47,356 nucleotides of DNA from an uncultured Eubacteriales bacterium (GCA_949068525.1 CARTIQ010000007.1:1-47356); one strand, 5' to 3'; counted from the stretch's first letter, positions 17,155 to 26,331 are shown. Numbers and translations are program-made. Notes: generated by a model not told the origin, from the letters alone.

Positions 17155-19008
17155 ATGGCAAAGACTATTGGAATCGATTTGGGGACGACGAACTCATGCG
17201 TGGCAGTTATTGAAGGTGGAGAGCCGGTTGTAATTGCTAATGCTGAGGGGACTAGGACGACGCCGTCTGTTGTTGCTTTTTCGAAGACGGGAGAGAGGAT
17301 GGTTGGCCAGGTGGCGAAGCGGCAGGCTATTACGAACCCAGACCGCACGATTTCTTCTATTAAACGCGAGATGGGCACCGACCATAAAGTAAATATTGAT
17401 GGGAAGAGCTTTACGCCACAAGAGATTTCTGCTATGATACTTCAGAAACTTAAGGCGGACGCGGAGGCTTATCTTGGAGACACTGTGACACAGGCAGTTA
17501 TTACGGTTCCGGCTTATTTTACCGACGCACAACGTCAGGCGACTAAGGATGCGGGCAAGATTGCTGGACTGGATGTTAAGAGGATAATTAACGAGCCGAC
17601 TGCTGCGGCTTTGTCTTATGGAATTGATAAGGAAAACGACCAGAAGGTTATGGTTTATGACCTTGGCGGCGGAACTTTTGACGTTTCTATAATTGAGATG
17701 GGCGACGGAGTGCAGGAAGTTCTGGCTACAGCTGGGAACAACAAGCTTGGTGGCGACGATTTTGACCAGAGAGTTATTGACTGGATGGCGGATTCTTTTA
17801 AGGCGGAGAACGGCATTGATTTGAGAAAGGACAAAATGGCTATGCAGCGCTTGAAGGAGTCTGCTGAGAAGGCGAAGATTGAGCTCTCGGGTGTAACTTC
17901 TACTGCGATTAATTTGCCGTTTATTACTGCGGATGCTAGCGGACCTAAGCATTTGGACTTAACTCTAACTCGGGCCAAGTTTGATGAGCTTACTAAGGAT
18001 TTAGTTGAGAACACGATGGGACCAGTTCGGCAGGCTCTTTCGGATTCTGGCTTGGAGATAAATCAAATCGACAAAGTCCTAATGGTTGGCGGATCTTCTC
18101 GAATTCCTGCAGTTCAAGAGGCGGTAAAATCGTTGATTGGAAAGGATCCGTTTAAGGGGATTAATCCGGACGAGTGCGTTGCTATTGGCGCGGCTTTGCA
18201 GGCTGGCGTTTTGGGCGGCGAAGTGCAGGGTTTGTTGCTTTTGGATGTTACGCCGCTTTCGCTTGGTGTTGAGACTATGGGCGGTATTATGACTAAGATT
18301 ATCGAGAGAAACACGACTATCCCTACTAAGAAGAGCCAGATCTTTTCTACGGCTGTGGATAATCAGACACAAGTTCAGATTAATGTTTTGCAGGGCGAGC
18401 GCGAGTTTGCTAAGGACAACAAGCAGTTGGGGCTCTTTACTTTGGACGGTATTGCGCCTGCTATGCGTGGTGTCCCGCAGATTGAGGTTACTTTCGATAT
18501 TGATGCAAACGGTATTGTGAATGTTCATGCTAAGGACCTCGGTACTGGCAAGGAGCAGAAGATTACCATTAGCTCGAACACCAACATGTCGAAAGAGGAA
18601 ATTGAGCAGGCCGTTAAAAATGCCGAGCAGTTCGCGGAGGAAGACAAAAAGAGACGCGAGGAAGTTGAAATTAAAAACGAGGCGGAGAACCTCTGCTACG
18701 CGGTTGAAAAGCTGATAAATGAGAATGGCGATAAAGTTGACAGTGCGGACAAAGATAATTTGAACGCTAAGGTGAGCACTTTGAAGGAGGCTATTTCGGC
18801 CAATAATATTGACACGATCAAGTCTGGCAAGGAGGATTTGCAGAAGGCTATGTATGAAGTTTCGGCAAAGCTGTATCAAAGTGCGGCGCCGAATCAGACT
18901 GCGGGCCAAGATGCGCAAAGTGATGCAGGTTCGGCTAATTCTCAGAGCAGAGAAAATGTTTATGATGCTGATTTTAAAGACGTTGATAATAATGGTAACG
19001 AAAAATAG
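17155..19008 (+). CDS. dnaK: Molecular chaperone DnaK (Hsp70)
   Basis: 617 residues from the ATG at 17155, with GGAGG eight bases upstream. All Hsp70 signatures are present: GIDLGTTNSCVAV, VMVYDLGGGTFDVSI and VLMVGGSSRIPAVQEAV. The substrate domain has the LLLLDVTPLSLGVETMGG linker, followed by a helical lid and a disordered tail that ends in DADFKDVDN. It folds nascent and damaged proteins with DnaJ and GrpE. A strong hairpin separates it from dnaJ. Confidence 0.98.
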   Translation: MAKTIGIDLGTTNSCVAVIEGGEPVVIANAEGTRTTPSVVAFSKTGERMVGQVAKRQAITNPDRTISSIKREMGTDHKVNIDGKSFTPQEISAMILQKLKADAEAYLGDTVTQAVITVPAYFTDAQRQATKDAGKIAGLDVKRIINEPTAAALSYGIDKENDQKVMVYDLGGGTFDVSIIEMGDGVQEVLATAGNNKLGGDDFDQRVIDWMADSFKAENGIDLRKDKMAMQRLKESAEKAKIELSGVTSTAINLPFITADASGPKHLDLTLTRAKFDELTKDLVENTMGPVRQALSDSGLEINQIDKVLMVGGSSRIPAVQEAVKSLIGKDPFKGINPDECVAIGAALQAGVLGGEVQGLLLLDVTPLSLGVETMGGIMTKIIERNTTIPTKKSQIFSTAVDNQTQVQINVLQGEREFAKDNKQLGLFTLDGIAPAMRGVPQIEVTFDIDANGIVNVHAKDLGTGKEQKITISSNTNMSKEEIEQAVKNAEQFAEEDKKRREEVEIKNEAENLCYAVEKLINENGDKVDSADKDNLNAKVSTLKEAISANNIDTIKSGKEDLQKAMYEVSAKLYQSAAPNQTAGQDAQSDAGSANSQSRENVYDADFKDVDNNGNEK

Positions 19009-19033
19009 ATGAGTTAATTTTTAAGTTAAAAAT

Positions 19034-19082
19034 GAGAGGAAATCCCTTGGCTGCAGGTTTCGTGGTTGAGGGATTCCCTCTC
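19034..19082 (+). other. Long stem-loop between dnaK and dnaJ
   Basis: Arms 19034-19047 and 19069-19082 pair at 13 of 14 positions around a 21-base loop. No T-run follows, so it is not a standard terminator. It probably acts as an RNA processing or stability element that sets the dnaK:dnaJ ratio. Confidence 0.8.
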
Positions 19083-19108
19083 GAGCGAAGATTTTAGGAG
19101 TGATTTTA

Positions 19109-20284
19109 TTGGCAGCGAAACGCGATTTTTATGACGTTTTGGGGCTACCCAGGGGCGCTTCGGATGACGAGATTAAAAAGGCTTATAGGAAGCTCGCAAA
19201 GAAATATCACCCGGACTTGAATCCTGGGGATAAGGCGGCGGAATCGAGTTTTAAAGAAGTGAATGAGGCTTATGAGGTTCTCTGCGATAAGGATAAACGC
19301 GCGAGATATGATCAGTTCGGGCATGCTGGGGTTGATCCTTCTTATGGAGCTGCTGGGGCTGGCGCTGGCGGAAATCCATTTGGTGATGATTTCGATTTGG
19401 GCGATATATTTAGCAGCTTTTTTGGTGGGGGTTTTGGCGGAAGCTTTGGTGGAGGCTTTTCCTCTAGAGGGCGCTCAAACCCTAACGCGCCGCGCCGAGG
19501 GTCGGATAGCGAGGCTTCGCTTAGCATTTCTTTTGAAGAGGCAGCGAAGGGCTGCAAAAAAGATGTTTCTTATCGTGTGGTTGAAAAATGCCCTGAATGT
19601 AGCGGGTCTGGTGCATCTAAAGGGAGTTCGGCCAAGACGTGCCAGGTTTGCCATGGCACGGGGCAGAGTCGTGTTACTCAGAGGACGCCTTTTGGCGTTG
19701 TTCAGACGGCGAGAACTTGTGAGAGTTGCGGTGGAACTGGTAAAGTGATTGAGAATCCGTGCAGAAAGTGCTCTGGAACGGGTAGAGTTCAGGTTACGAA
19801 AAAGGTTGAGGTGAATGTGCCCGCCGGGATCGACAATGGCCAGATCTTAAAGGTGGGGAATCATGGTAATGCTGGTGTTAATGGTGGACCTACAGGAGAT
19901 TTGCACGTATATATTACGGTGAGGCCGCATTCTATCTTTGAGCGTAGGGGATTTGACATTTGGTGCGAGCTGCCGATTACTTTTGTTCAGGCGGCTTTGG
20001 GTGATGAAGTTACTGTTCCCACTATTGACGGCAAGGTTAGCTATAGCATACACGAGGGGACCCAGTCTGGTGACATTTTTAAGCTTAAGGGCAAGGGCAT
20101 TGAGCATTTGGGATCGAAACGGCGTGGAGATCAGTTTGTAAAGGTGAGCATTGAGATCCCAAGAAACCTGTCGAGCAGCCAGAAGGAGTTTTTGCGCAGT
20201 TTTGAAAAAGAGGCGAGTGAGGCAAATTATCAGAAGCGCAGAGGTTTTTTCGAAAAGTTGAAGAACCTGTTTGGAGAAAATTAG
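19109..20284 (+). CDS. dnaJ: Chaperone DnaJ (Hsp40)
   Basis: 391 residues from a TTG that follows TAGGAG by eight bases. The J domain carries HPD (KKYHPDLNPGD). A Gly/Phe-rich region follows. Four CxxCxGxG zinc repeats are complete: CPECSGSG, CQVCHGTG, CESCGGTG and CRKCSGTG. The C-terminal substrate-binding domain follows. It stimulates DnaK ATPase and delivers substrates. Confidence 0.97.
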   Translation: MAAKRDFYDVLGLPRGASDDEIKKAYRKLAKKYHPDLNPGDKAAESSFKEVNEAYEVLCDKDKRARYDQFGHAGVDPSYGAAGAGAGGNPFGDDFDLGDIFSSFFGGGFGGSFGGGFSSRGRSNPNAPRRGSDSEASLSISFEEAAKGCKKDVSYRVVEKCPECSGSGASKGSSAKTCQVCHGTGQSRVTQRTPFGVVQTARTCESCGGTGKVIENPCRKCSGTGRVQVTKKVEVNVPAGIDNGQILKVGNHGNAGVNGGPTGDLHVYITVRPHSIFERRGFDIWCELPITFVQAALGDEVTVPTIDGKVSYSIHEGTQSGDIFKLKGKGIEHLGSKRRGDQFVKVSIEIPRNLSSSQKEFLRSFEKEASEANYQKRRGFFEKLKNLFGEN

Positions 20285-21208
20285 ATGGATTTTACCGAGA
20301 TTATGATTGAAATTGACGCGGGCAACCTTGAGACCGCGGCTGCAATTGCTAATATGGCGGTGCCGCACGGGATTTATATTGAGGACTATTCGGACCTTGA
20401 GGCTGAGGCGCAGCGTATCGCACATATTAATCTTATTGACGAAGAGCTACTGGCGAAGGACCGAGATATTGCGTGGGTTCATGTTTATATTTCGCCAGAG
20501 GAGAACCCGGTTGAGGCGATTGAGTTTTTGCGGCAGCGGCTTAGCAGCGCAGGAATTGCGAACAAGATTTCGGCTAAGGCCTGCAATGTGGAGACTTACA
20601 TAAACAACTGGAAAAAATATTTTTACCCGCTGGAGGCTGGCGAGAGGCTGCTTATTTGCCCGTCGTGGAGGCGTGCGGAGATTGAATCTAACGGCCGCAC
20701 GGTTTTGCAGATCGACCCGGGGCTGGCTTTTGGTACCGGAGCTCACGAGACGACGAATCTTTGCCTTAACTTGCTAGAAAAATATATGGAGTCTGGCTTG
20801 AAGGTGCTGGATATTGGCTGTGGCAGTGGGATTTTGTCTGTTGCCTCGATATTATTGGGTGCTAAGTCTGCCACTGGTGTGGACGTTGATGAGCTGGCGG
20901 TAAAAACTGCAGTTGAAAACGCTGAAATTAACAATGTGAGTGACAAATTTACAGCGATCTGCGGCAATTTAACAGACAAAATTCACGGGAAGTTCAATAT
21001 TATTGTTGCAAACATTGTGGCGGATGTTATAATTGAGCTGAATAAATCGGTCAAAGAGTACATGCACAAGCATTCAGTGTATTTGATGAGCGGGATTATT
21101 GCGCCGAAAGAAGCCGAAGTTTTGAACTCTTTGGAGTCGGATTTCAATGTAATTGATATTAAGAGGAAAAACGGCTGGATTGCGATTGTGGCTATGCTTA
21201 GGGGGTAG
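20285..21208 (+). CDS. prmA: Ribosomal protein L11 methyltransferase
   Basis: 307 residues. The SAM-binding motif VLDIGCGSGILSVASI and FGTGAHETTNLCL are PrmA signatures. The N-terminal L11-recognition domain carries WKKYFYPLEAG. The ATG directly follows the dnaJ stop, with GGAG eight bases upstream inside dnaJ, so it belongs to the heat-shock operon, as in many Firmicutes. Confidence 0.95.
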   Translation: MDFTEIMIEIDAGNLETAAAIANMAVPHGIYIEDYSDLEAEAQRIAHINLIDEELLAKDRDIAWVHVYISPEENPVEAIEFLRQRLSSAGIANKISAKACNVETYINNWKKYFYPLEAGERLLICPSWRRAEIESNGRTVLQIDPGLAFGTGAHETTNLCLNLLEKYMESGLKVLDIGCGSGILSVASILLGAKSATGVDVDELAVKTAVENAEINNVSDKFTAICGNLTDKIHGKFNIIVANIVADVIIELNKSVKEYMHKHSVYLMSGIIAPKEAEVLNSLESDFNVIDIKRKNGWIAIVAMLRG

Positions 21209-21217
21209 CTGCGAAAA

Positions 21218-21604
21218 ATGGGGGTGAAGCTTGGGATGATTGACCTTAAACATACTCATAGAATTGTGGTTAAGCATATTATTTACATTTTGGCGGCGAT
21301 TGCGGCTGTTTTATTTTTATTTGTTTCGGGTATACACTGCTTTTTTCGCTTTTTTACTGGAGTTCCTTGTCCTTCTTGCGGGATGACTCGAGCTTTTTTG
21401 TCTTTGCTAAAGTTAGATTTTTATAGGTCATTTTATTATCACCCGCTGTTGATTCCGGCCCTGATTACGGCTTTTATCGCTATACACATGGATGTGCCGG
21501 TTTTTAAGTTTAACAAAAAGGTCTGCACTGTGTACATTTGGGGCTTTGTTGCGGTGTTTTTTGCCGTGTATTTTTTTCGTTTTTTTATGAATAGCATTCC
21601 GTAA
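21218..21604 (+). CDS. DUF2752 membrane protein
   Basis: 128 residues with three likely membrane segments (about 22-45, 70-90 and 103-125). The family signature GVPCPSCGMTRAFLSLLKLD follows the first segment. The function is unknown. An internal ATG at 21236 also has a good site (GGGGGTG), so the true start is open. It follows prmA by nine bases. Confidence 0.85.
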   Translation: MGVKLGMIDLKHTHRIVVKHIIYILAAIAAVLFLFVSGIHCFFRFFTGVPCPSCGMTRAFLSLLKLDFYRSFYYHPLLIPALITAFIAIHMDVPVFKFNKKVCTVYIWGFVAVFFAVYFFRFFMNSIP

Positions 21605-21680
21605 GAAGCTAGTTACAGTACTATTTGTGAGCCTTTTTAAGAAAAAATTGGCTTTGGTGTAAAAAATTTTTTCAAGATAC

Positions 21681-21709
21681 TTGATTTATGGGAAATGGTG
21701 TGGTATCAT
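21681..21709 (+). promoter_or_regulatory. Promoter of the S10-spc-alpha ribosomal cluster
   Basis: TTGATT (21681-21686), 17 bases, TATCAT (21704-21709) with a TG extension at 21701-21702. It is the only convincing promoter before rpsJ and implies a leader of about 290 nt. Confidence 0.75.
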
Positions 21710-21715
21710 ATTATA

Positions 21716-22005
21716 GTGTGACTGAACACGATATGCGTTGAAGCGGGAGGTTGCGGCGCTTTGGCCGGTTTTTCCGTGGAGTATGTCCGATTTTAAACCG
21801 GGCGATTTTTTAAAGTTAACACGATCCTTTGTTTTTTGGATTGTTATGCTCTTTTTATTTTTACCCGGAGCTCTTGCGGCGGGGGGTTACCGTTGCATTA
21901 GTACCCGGATTTTTACTTGGTGCTTTACGAAACACCCGGACGAGTGTTTACTTTTTGAAAATAGAGAGCACGCCCGCCAATTGTATGAAGGAGGCGATTT
22001 TTGTT
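21716..22005 (+). promoter_or_regulatory. Long untranslated leader of the S10 operon
   Basis: About 290 transcribed bases without a convincing gene. Two overlapping frames run through it but have poor ribosome binding sites. It has three ACCCGGA/CCCGGA copies (near 21863, 21902 and 21934) and a GGTG...CACC hairpin at 21919-21936. Long leaders before rpsJ often carry ribosomal-protein feedback sites; that role here is inferred, and I do not recognise a specific family. Confidence 0.55.
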
Positions 22006-22317
22006 ATGGCAGTCAAGGAAAAGATTAGAATAAGACTTAAGGGGTATGACCATCAGTTGGTGGATCAATCTGCTGAACGGATTGTTCAGACTGCGCAACG
22101 GACTAATGCTAAAGTTTCTGGTCCGGTGCCGTTGCCGACGGAGAAGCAGATTATCACTATACTTAGAGCTGTTCACAAGTATAAGGATAGCCGCGAGCAG
22201 TTTGAGATGCGCACTCACAAGAGGCTTATCGATATCTTGAAGCCCTCGAATAAGACTGTAGAGGCACTTATGGGGCTGGAGCTCCCTGCTGGCGTTGACA
22301 TAGAGATTAAACTTTGA
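22006..22317 (+). CDS. rpsJ: 30S ribosomal protein S10
   Basis: 103 residues. KIRIRLKGYDHQLVDQSAERIVQTA and the C-terminal LMGLELPAGVDIEIKL are diagnostic. GGAGG precedes the ATG by 11 bases. S10 sits in the 30S head and also binds NusB in transcription antitermination complexes. First gene of the supercluster. Confidence 0.98.
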   Translation: MAVKEKIRIRLKGYDHQLVDQSAERIVQTAQRTNAKVSGPVPLPTEKQIITILRAVHKYKDSREQFEMRTHKRLIDILKPSNKTVEALMGLELPAGVDIEIKL

Positions 22318-22388
22318 GTTAACCTACCGTGCAGTTGGGGTCATGTTGAAGATTTTCAACCAATAACCTATCTAGGAGGATGATTAAA

Positions 22389-23066
22389 ATGCAAAAGGCG
22401 ATCATCGGCAAAAAAATTGGGATGACGCAGATTTTTGACGAGAAAGGCAACGTTATTCCTGTTACTGTTATTTTAGCGGGACCTTGCGTTGTATCGCAGA
22501 AGAAAACCGTTGAGAACGATGGTTATGATTCTGTGCAAATGGGCTTTGGCGACATTAAGCTTAAGTATAAAAAGGGCGTTAGGTCAGCCAAATTCGAGGA
22601 GAAACCCATTAACATTAATTTGGCTGTGCTAGGGCATTTTGCAAAGGCGGATGTTGCACCTAAACGAGTTTTGTGCGAGTTTCGGTTTGAAGATGTTAGC
22701 GCTTACAACGTGGGGGACATAATTAAGGCGGACGTTTTTGCTGCGGGAGATAAGGTTGATGTTACGGGCACGAGCAAAGGTAAGGGCTATGCAGGCGTTA
22801 TTAAGCGCTGGAATTGCAGGAGACTTAAGGAAAGCCACGGTTCCGGGCCTGTTGTTAGGCATGGAGGTTCTATTGGTGCTTGTTCTGACCCTTCGAGAGT
22901 ATTTAAGGGCACAAAGATGGCTGGCCACTTGGGTGCAGAGAGAGTTACAGTGCAGAACCTTGAAGTTGTTAAAGTTGATGTTGCGAACAACTTGATTGCT
23001 GTTAAGGGTGCTATTCCGGGTGCTAATGGTGGGTCAGTTGAAGTTAAACAGAGCGTTAAGGCTTAG
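22389..23066 (+). CDS. rplC: 50S ribosomal protein L3
   Basis: 225 residues from the ATG at 22389 (AGGAGG nine bases upstream; the ATG at 22380 abuts that site). IIGKKIGMTQIFDEKG starts it, and the tip loop with GTSKGKGYAGVIKRW reaches toward the peptidyl transferase centre. An assembly initiator protein of the large subunit. Confidence 0.98.
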   Translation: MQKAIIGKKIGMTQIFDEKGNVIPVTVILAGPCVVSQKKTVENDGYDSVQMGFGDIKLKYKKGVRSAKFEEKPININLAVLGHFAKADVAPKRVLCEFRFEDVSAYNVGDIIKADVFAAGDKVDVTGTSKGKGYAGVIKRWNCRRLKESHGSGPVVRHGGSIGACSDPSRVFKGTKMAGHLGAERVTVQNLEVVKVDVANNLIAVKGAIPGANGGSVEVKQSVKA

Positions 23067-23082
23067 GGAAGGAGGAATTGTA

Positions 23083-23706
23083 ATGCCAAAAGTTCAAGTT
23101 CTTGATGTTAAGGGCCAGGCGGTTGACGAGATTACCCTTTCTGACGCTGTTTTTGGGGTGGAGCCTAACCGGGTGTTGCTTCATGAAATGGTGGTTAATT
23201 ATCTGGCAAATCAGCGCCAGGGTACGCAGTCTGCATTGACTCGTTCTGAAGTTGCTGGCGGAGGTAGGAAACCTTGGCGGCAAAAGGGAACGGGGCGTGC
23301 TCGGCAGGGGTCTATTCGTGCACCGCAATGGAGACATGGTGGTGTTGTTTTTGCACCTAAGCCTCGCGATTACGGATTTTCTGTTAACAAGAAAGAAAGA
23401 AGACTAGCTATGAAGTCAGCTTTTTCTGCCAAGGTTATAGACGAGAACGTGATCATTCTTGACAAGCTGGCTTTTAATGAGTATCGGACTAAGGATATTG
23501 CTAGCATGCTTTCGGCTGTTAAGGCTTGCAAGAAGGCTTTGTTAGTTTTAGCTGAGGTGGATGAGAAGGTAGTTTTTTCGGCTAGGAACATTCCGGGAGT
23601 TAAGACCACGCAGGTTAATACTCTTAATGTTTATGATATTTTGAATTACGATAGTTTGATTATTGTTAAGGATGCCGTTAGTAAAATTGAGGAGGTGTAT
23701 GCTTAA
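23083..23706 (+). CDS. rplD: 50S ribosomal protein L4
   Basis: 207 residues; GGAGG lies six bases before the ATG. The exit-tunnel loop is visible at about residues 45-75 (GGRKPWRQKGTGRARQGS). In some bacteria L4 also represses its own operon, which gives interest to the long leader upstream of rpsJ. Confidence 0.98.
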   Translation: MPKVQVLDVKGQAVDEITLSDAVFGVEPNRVLLHEMVVNYLANQRQGTQSALTRSEVAGGGRKPWRQKGTGRARQGSIRAPQWRHGGVVFAPKPRDYGFSVNKKERRLAMKSAFSAKVIDENVIILDKLAFNEYRTKDIASMLSAVKACKKALLVLAEVDEKVVFSARNIPGVKTTQVNTLNVYDILNYDSLIIVKDAVSKIEEVYA

Positions 23707-23997
23707 GTGGTAGCGCAAGATATTGTTATTCGCCCGGTGATTACTGAAAAAAGTATGGCTGGGAATGCCATAAAGATGTACACTTTTGAAGTTGCTAAAT
23801 GTGCAAATAAGATTGAGATTAAGAAAGCAGTTGAAGAACTTTTTGGTGTGAAGGTATCGAAGGTTAATGTTGTTAACGTTAAGGGGCACCTTAGACGGCA
23901 CGGCCGAAATCAGGGGTACACTTCGGACTGGAAGAAGGCTTATGTTGTTTTGAAGGAAGACAGTAAGGCTATTGGGTTCTTTGAGAGCATGATGTAA
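23707..23997 (+). CDS. rplW: 50S ribosomal protein L23
   Basis: 96 residues with a GTG start placed directly after the rplD stop; GAGGAGG lies inside the end of rplD. IVIRPVITEKSM and VRRHGRNQGYTSDWKKAYV-like motifs mark it. It forms the docking site for trigger factor and SRP at the tunnel exit. Confidence 0.97.
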   Translation: MVAQDIVIRPVITEKSMAGNAIKMYTFEVAKCANKIEIKKAVEELFGVKVSKVNVVNVKGHLRRHGRNQGYTSDWKKAYVVLKEDSKAIGFFESMM

Positions 23998-24024
23998 TTT
24001 GCTTAGGTTATGAGATTTTTTTGG

Positions 24025-24073
24025 ATTTGCTTGAATTAAGCAAATTTGCATAGTATGGGGAACTGCTATCCCC
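24025..24073 (+). other. Two small hairpins in the L23-L2 gap
   Basis: ATTTGCTT/AAGCAAAT (24025-24032 with 24038-24045) and GGGGA/TCCCC (24057-24061 with 24069-24073) stand in tandem in a 105-base gap, one of the longest inside the cluster. Possibly an RNA processing or local control element. Confidence 0.45.
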
Positions 24074-24102
24074 GCAAAGCCATCATGAGGAGAGTGAATA
24101 AA

Positions 24103-24936
24103 TTGGCTATTAAAAATTATAAACCGACGACACCTTCGAGGCGGCACATGTCGGTTGTGGATTACTCTGGGCTTTCTAAGGTGGGGCCAGAAAAAAGTTT
24201 ACTAGAACCTATGAATAAAAAGTCCGGCCGCAATAGCTACGGAAGGATTACTGTTCGCCATAAGGGTGGTGGTAACCGTAGGAAGTATCGAGTTATTGAT
24301 TTTAAACGGCAGAAGGTTGGTGTTTCTGCTACTGTTTTAACTCTTGAATATGACCCGAATCGATCTGCGCATATTGCTTTGGTTCAGTATGAGGATGGCG
24401 AGAAGGCTTATATTATTGCACCAAATGGCTTGAAAGTTGGTGACACTATTGTGGCTGGCGAATCGGCCGATATTAAACCTGGCAATGCATTGCCTTTGCT
24501 GAATATTCCTACGGGTACTTTTATCCACAATGTGGAGCTTTATCCTGGCAAAGGTGCTCAGTTTGCTCGTGCAGCAGGCATTATGGCACAGCTTATGGCT
24601 AAGGAAGGTAAATTTGCACTTTTGCGGTTACCTTCGGGTGAACTTAGGAATGTACCGGTTGAGTGCATGGCTACGGTTGGGCAGGTTGGCAATACTGACC
24701 ATGAGAACGTTAAGATTGGTAAGGCTGGGCGCAAACGCAATATGGGAATTCGGCCGACTGTACGTGGTTCTGTTATGAACCCTTGCGACCATCCGCATGG
24801 TGGCGGTGAAGGTAAGAGTCCTATTGGTAGACCAGGCCCGGTTACGCCATGGGGTAAGCCTACTCTTGGATATAAGACTAGGAAGAAGCGCAATAGAACC
24901 GATAAATTTATAGTTAAACGTAGAAACGGTAAATAA
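24103..24936 (+). CDS. rplB: 50S ribosomal protein L2
   Basis: 277 residues from a TTG start, with AGGAG ten bases upstream; this start gives the usual length and the MAIKNYKPTTPSRR N-terminus. The RNA-binding HKGGGNRRKYR and the catalytic-loop histidine in NPCDHPHGGGEGK are present. Required for subunit association and peptidyl transfer. Confidence 0.98.
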   Translation: MAIKNYKPTTPSRRHMSVVDYSGLSKVGPEKSLLEPMNKKSGRNSYGRITVRHKGGGNRRKYRVIDFKRQKVGVSATVLTLEYDPNRSAHIALVQYEDGEKAYIIAPNGLKVGDTIVAGESADIKPGNALPLLNIPTGTFIHNVELYPGKGAQFARAAGIMAQLMAKEGKFALLRLPSGELRNVPVECMATVGQVGNTDHENVKIGKAGRKRNMGIRPTVRGSVMNPCDHPHGGGEGKSPIGRPGPVTPWGKPTLGYKTRKKRNRTDKFIVKRRNGK

Positions 24937-24960
24937 AACACAGAAAGGAGCTTAAATTAT

Positions 24961-25233
24961 ATGGGAAGAAGCCTAAAAAAAGGCCCTTATGTGCAGCCTG
25001 TGCTACTTAAACGAGTTAAGGAAATGAATGATGCTGGCGAGAAGAAGGTTTTGAAGACTTGGAGCCGCTCATCTACTATTTTTCCGGACTTTGTTGGGCA
25101 TACATTTGCCGTGCATGACGGTCGGAAACATGTTCCTGTTTATGTGACTGAGGACATGGTTGGTCATAAACTTGGGGAGTTTGTGCCGACGAGGACTTTT
25201 AAAGGTCATGCAGGATCTAAGACCACTAAATGA
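24961..25233 (+). CDS. rpsS: 30S ribosomal protein S19
   Basis: 90 residues, MGRSLKKGPYV N-terminus, with GRKHVPVYVTEDMVGHKLGEF in the middle. AAGGAG precedes the ATG. S19 pairs with S13 in the 30S head. Confidence 0.98.
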   Translation: MGRSLKKGPYVQPVLLKRVKEMNDAGEKKVLKTWSRSSTIFPDFVGHTFAVHDGRKHVPVYVTEDMVGHKLGEFVPTRTFKGHAGSKTTK

Positions 25234-25255
25234 TAGCTGAAAGGAGTGTGATTGC

Positions 25256-25594
25256 ATGGAAGCTTTGGCTTATTTAAAGTATGCGAGGATTTCTCCAAGG
25301 AAAGTTTCTATAGTGCTTGATTTGATTCGGAATAAGCCTGTGGATATTGCGGCGGCCATTTTGAGGCACACCCCGAAGGCTGCTTGTGAAGATCTTTCGA
25401 AGCTTTTAAAGTCGGCTGTTGCTAATGCAGAGAATAATCACAATATGGATAAGAATAAACTTTATGTTTCGGAGTGCTTCGTTTGCCCGGGGCCTATTCT
25501 TAAGAGGATTCGGCCTAAGGATCACGGAAGAGCGCACAGGATTGAGAAGAGATCTTCTCATGTTACTATGGTACTCAAGGAAAAAAATAGTTGA
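25256..25594 (+). CDS. rplV: 50S ribosomal protein L22
   Basis: 112 residues. ARISPRKVSIVLDLIRNKPV starts it and the beta-hairpin GRAHRIEKRSSHVT reaches into the exit tunnel next to L4. AAGGAG precedes the ATG. Confidence 0.98.
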   Translation: MEALAYLKYARISPRKVSIVLDLIRNKPVDIAAAILRHTPKAACEDLSKLLKSAVANAENNHNMDKNKLYVSECFVCPGPILKRIRPKDHGRAHRIEKRSSHVTMVLKEKNS

Positions 25595-25608
25595 AAAGGA
25601 GGTAGACT

Positions 25609-26331
25609 ATGGGGCAAAAAGTTAATCCGCACGGTTTACGTGTTGGTGTTATTAAAGATTGGGATTCGCGCTGGTTTGCCAAAGATAAAGATTTTGGCAA
25701 TTTACTTGTTGAAGATTATAATTTGCGCAAATTGTTGAAGAAACAGCTTTATTCTGCGGGAATTCCTAGGATTGAGATTGAACGTGACGCTAATAAGGTT
25801 AGAGTTAATATACATTGCTCCAAACCTGGTATGGTTATTGGTAAAGGCGGAGCGGAGATTGACAAGATTCGCGTTAAGTGTGAAAAGTTGCTTAAGAAAC
25901 CGGTTTTGATTAATATAATTGAGGTTAAGTCGCCGGATATGAACGCTCAATTGATTTCTGAGAATATTGCGGTTCAGCTTGAAAAGAGAATTTCTTTCCG
26001 CCGGGCTATGAAACAATCTATTGGCAGGGCTATGAAGTTTGGTGCTAAGGGAATAAAGGTTCAGGTTTCTGGCCGCTTGGGTGGAGCAGAAATTGCTCGT
26101 TCGGAGCATTATCACGAGGGGACAATTCCTTTGCAGACGTTGAGGGCTGATATTGACTACGGTTTTGCTGAGGCTGCTACGACTTATGGCCGGTTGGGTG
26201 TTAAGGTTTGGCTTTATAAGGGTGAAATTCTTGGTAATGTACGTGCGCAACAGAATGAAGCTCCGGAAAGATCTGAAAATCGCAGGGGAAGAGAACGTCG
26301 CGCTCCTAAGAAGGAAGGAGGCGGAGAATAA
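25609..26331 (+). CDS. rpsC: 30S ribosomal protein S3
   Basis: 240 residues. GQKVNPHGLRVG N-terminus, a KH domain with GMVIGKGGAEIDKI, and a C-terminal domain with GRLGGAEIARSEHYHEG. A charged tail rich in Arg/Glu ends it. Its stop overlaps the rplP start by one base (TAATG). Part of the mRNA entry helicase. Confidence 0.98.
   Translation: MGQKVNPHGLRVGVIKDWDSRWFAKDKDFGNLLVEDYNLRKLLKKQLYSAGIPRIEIERDANKVRVNIHCSKPGMVIGKGGAEIDKIRVKCEKLLKKPVLINIIEVKSPDMNAQLISENIAVQLEKRISFRRAMKQSIGRAMKFGAKGIKVQVSGRLGGAEIARSEHYHEGTIPLQTLRADIDYGFAEAATTYGRLGVKVWLYKGEILGNVRAQQNEAPERSENRRGRERRAPKKEGGGE

Noticed and set aside
21738..22028. 96-codon frame with a signal-peptide-like stretch in the S10 leader
   Set aside because: It overlaps the rpsJ start and a second frame, has no proper ribosome binding site and lies after the operon promoter; leader RNA is the better explanation, although a short leader peptide cannot be fully excluded.
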